Origin: CBDUQP01 sp965369385
GTDB taxonomy: Bacteria; Planctomycetota; Phycisphaerae; SM23-33
Reading direction: 5' to 3'
Length of the DNA: 14,970 nucleotides
Assembly: GCA_965369385.1 (NCBI GenBank)
Contig: CBDUQP010000091.1
Coordinates: 1 to 14,970 of the forward strand
Shown here: positions 14,932 to 14,970 of the stretch, in pieces
How the letters are laid out: each line of letters opens with the position of its first letter
How positions within the stretch are numbered: the stretch's first letter is position 1
Position numbers and translations under genes: made by a program
Notes under the pieces: generated by a model
What the model was told of the DNA's origin: nothing
Databases searched by the model: none
Seen by the model: only the letters and a program-made list of their open reading frames with translations

Positions 14932-14970
14932 CCAATCAATGAAGCGGCGGGCGGCATAACGGCGGGCGGA

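Overview
The window looks like chromosomal DNA from a polysaccharide-degrading bacterium of the PVC superphylum, probably Lentisphaerae/Kiritimatiellota or Planctomycetes (Phycisphaerae-like). This is inferred from three things together. There is a large secreted GH2 glycosidase with no SusC/SusD pair. There is a type II-secretion-style pseudopilin of the kind these phyla carry in many copies (N-terminus GFTLIELLVVIAIIAIL, C-terminal NILYNDGSVEW). There is a PEP-CTERM protein (VPEPATMTLLAMGLV plus RRRK). No rRNA, tRNA or housekeeping gene is present to fix the taxonomy.

Layout. Bases 122-1543 (+) encode glucuronate isomerase (uxaC). It converges on a minus-strand group: a GntR/FCD regulator (4453-3818), an odd protein joining a half isomerase-type barrel to a glycosidase-like C-terminal part (3589-2039), and a small ankyrin-repeat protein (1994-1602). 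Divergent from the GntR gene, and separated by about 420 bp holding a perfect 19-bp palindrome, lies a plus-strand pair: an AraC-family regulator (4873-5769) and a glycerophosphodiester phosphodiesterase (5800-6543). Bases 6544-7298 lie between two convergent genes, hold no recognisable gene, and are dense in repeats and hairpins. From 14717 down to 7299 everything is on the minus strand: LacI-family regulator, PEP-CTERM protein, pseudopilin, and a 1417-residue secreted GH2 glycosidase. The right edge carries another perfect long hairpin.

How the genes fit together (inference). The right half reads as a locus that senses a sugar (LacI), displays or secretes proteins (PEP-CTERM, pseudopilin) and cleaves a beta-linked glycan outside the cytoplasm (GH2). 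The left half reads as intracellular processing of acidic sugars: UxaC isomerises glucuronate or galacturonate, and GntR/FCD proteins often control uronate genes. The chimeric protein and the GDPD could handle other parts of a decorated substrate.

Most notable non-coding signals: a strong sigma70-type LacI promoter with two CACGTG operators 22 bp apart; two 19-bp palindromes bracketing a likely PEP-CTERM promoter; a three-unit, 11-bp-periodic repeat of Pho-box architecture just upstream of a plausible GH2 promoter; a pseudoknot-capable pairing in the pseudopilin leader; and two hairpin elements (about 7076-7208 and 14848-14931) that share one architecture despite unrelated sequence and look like REP-type mobile repeats.
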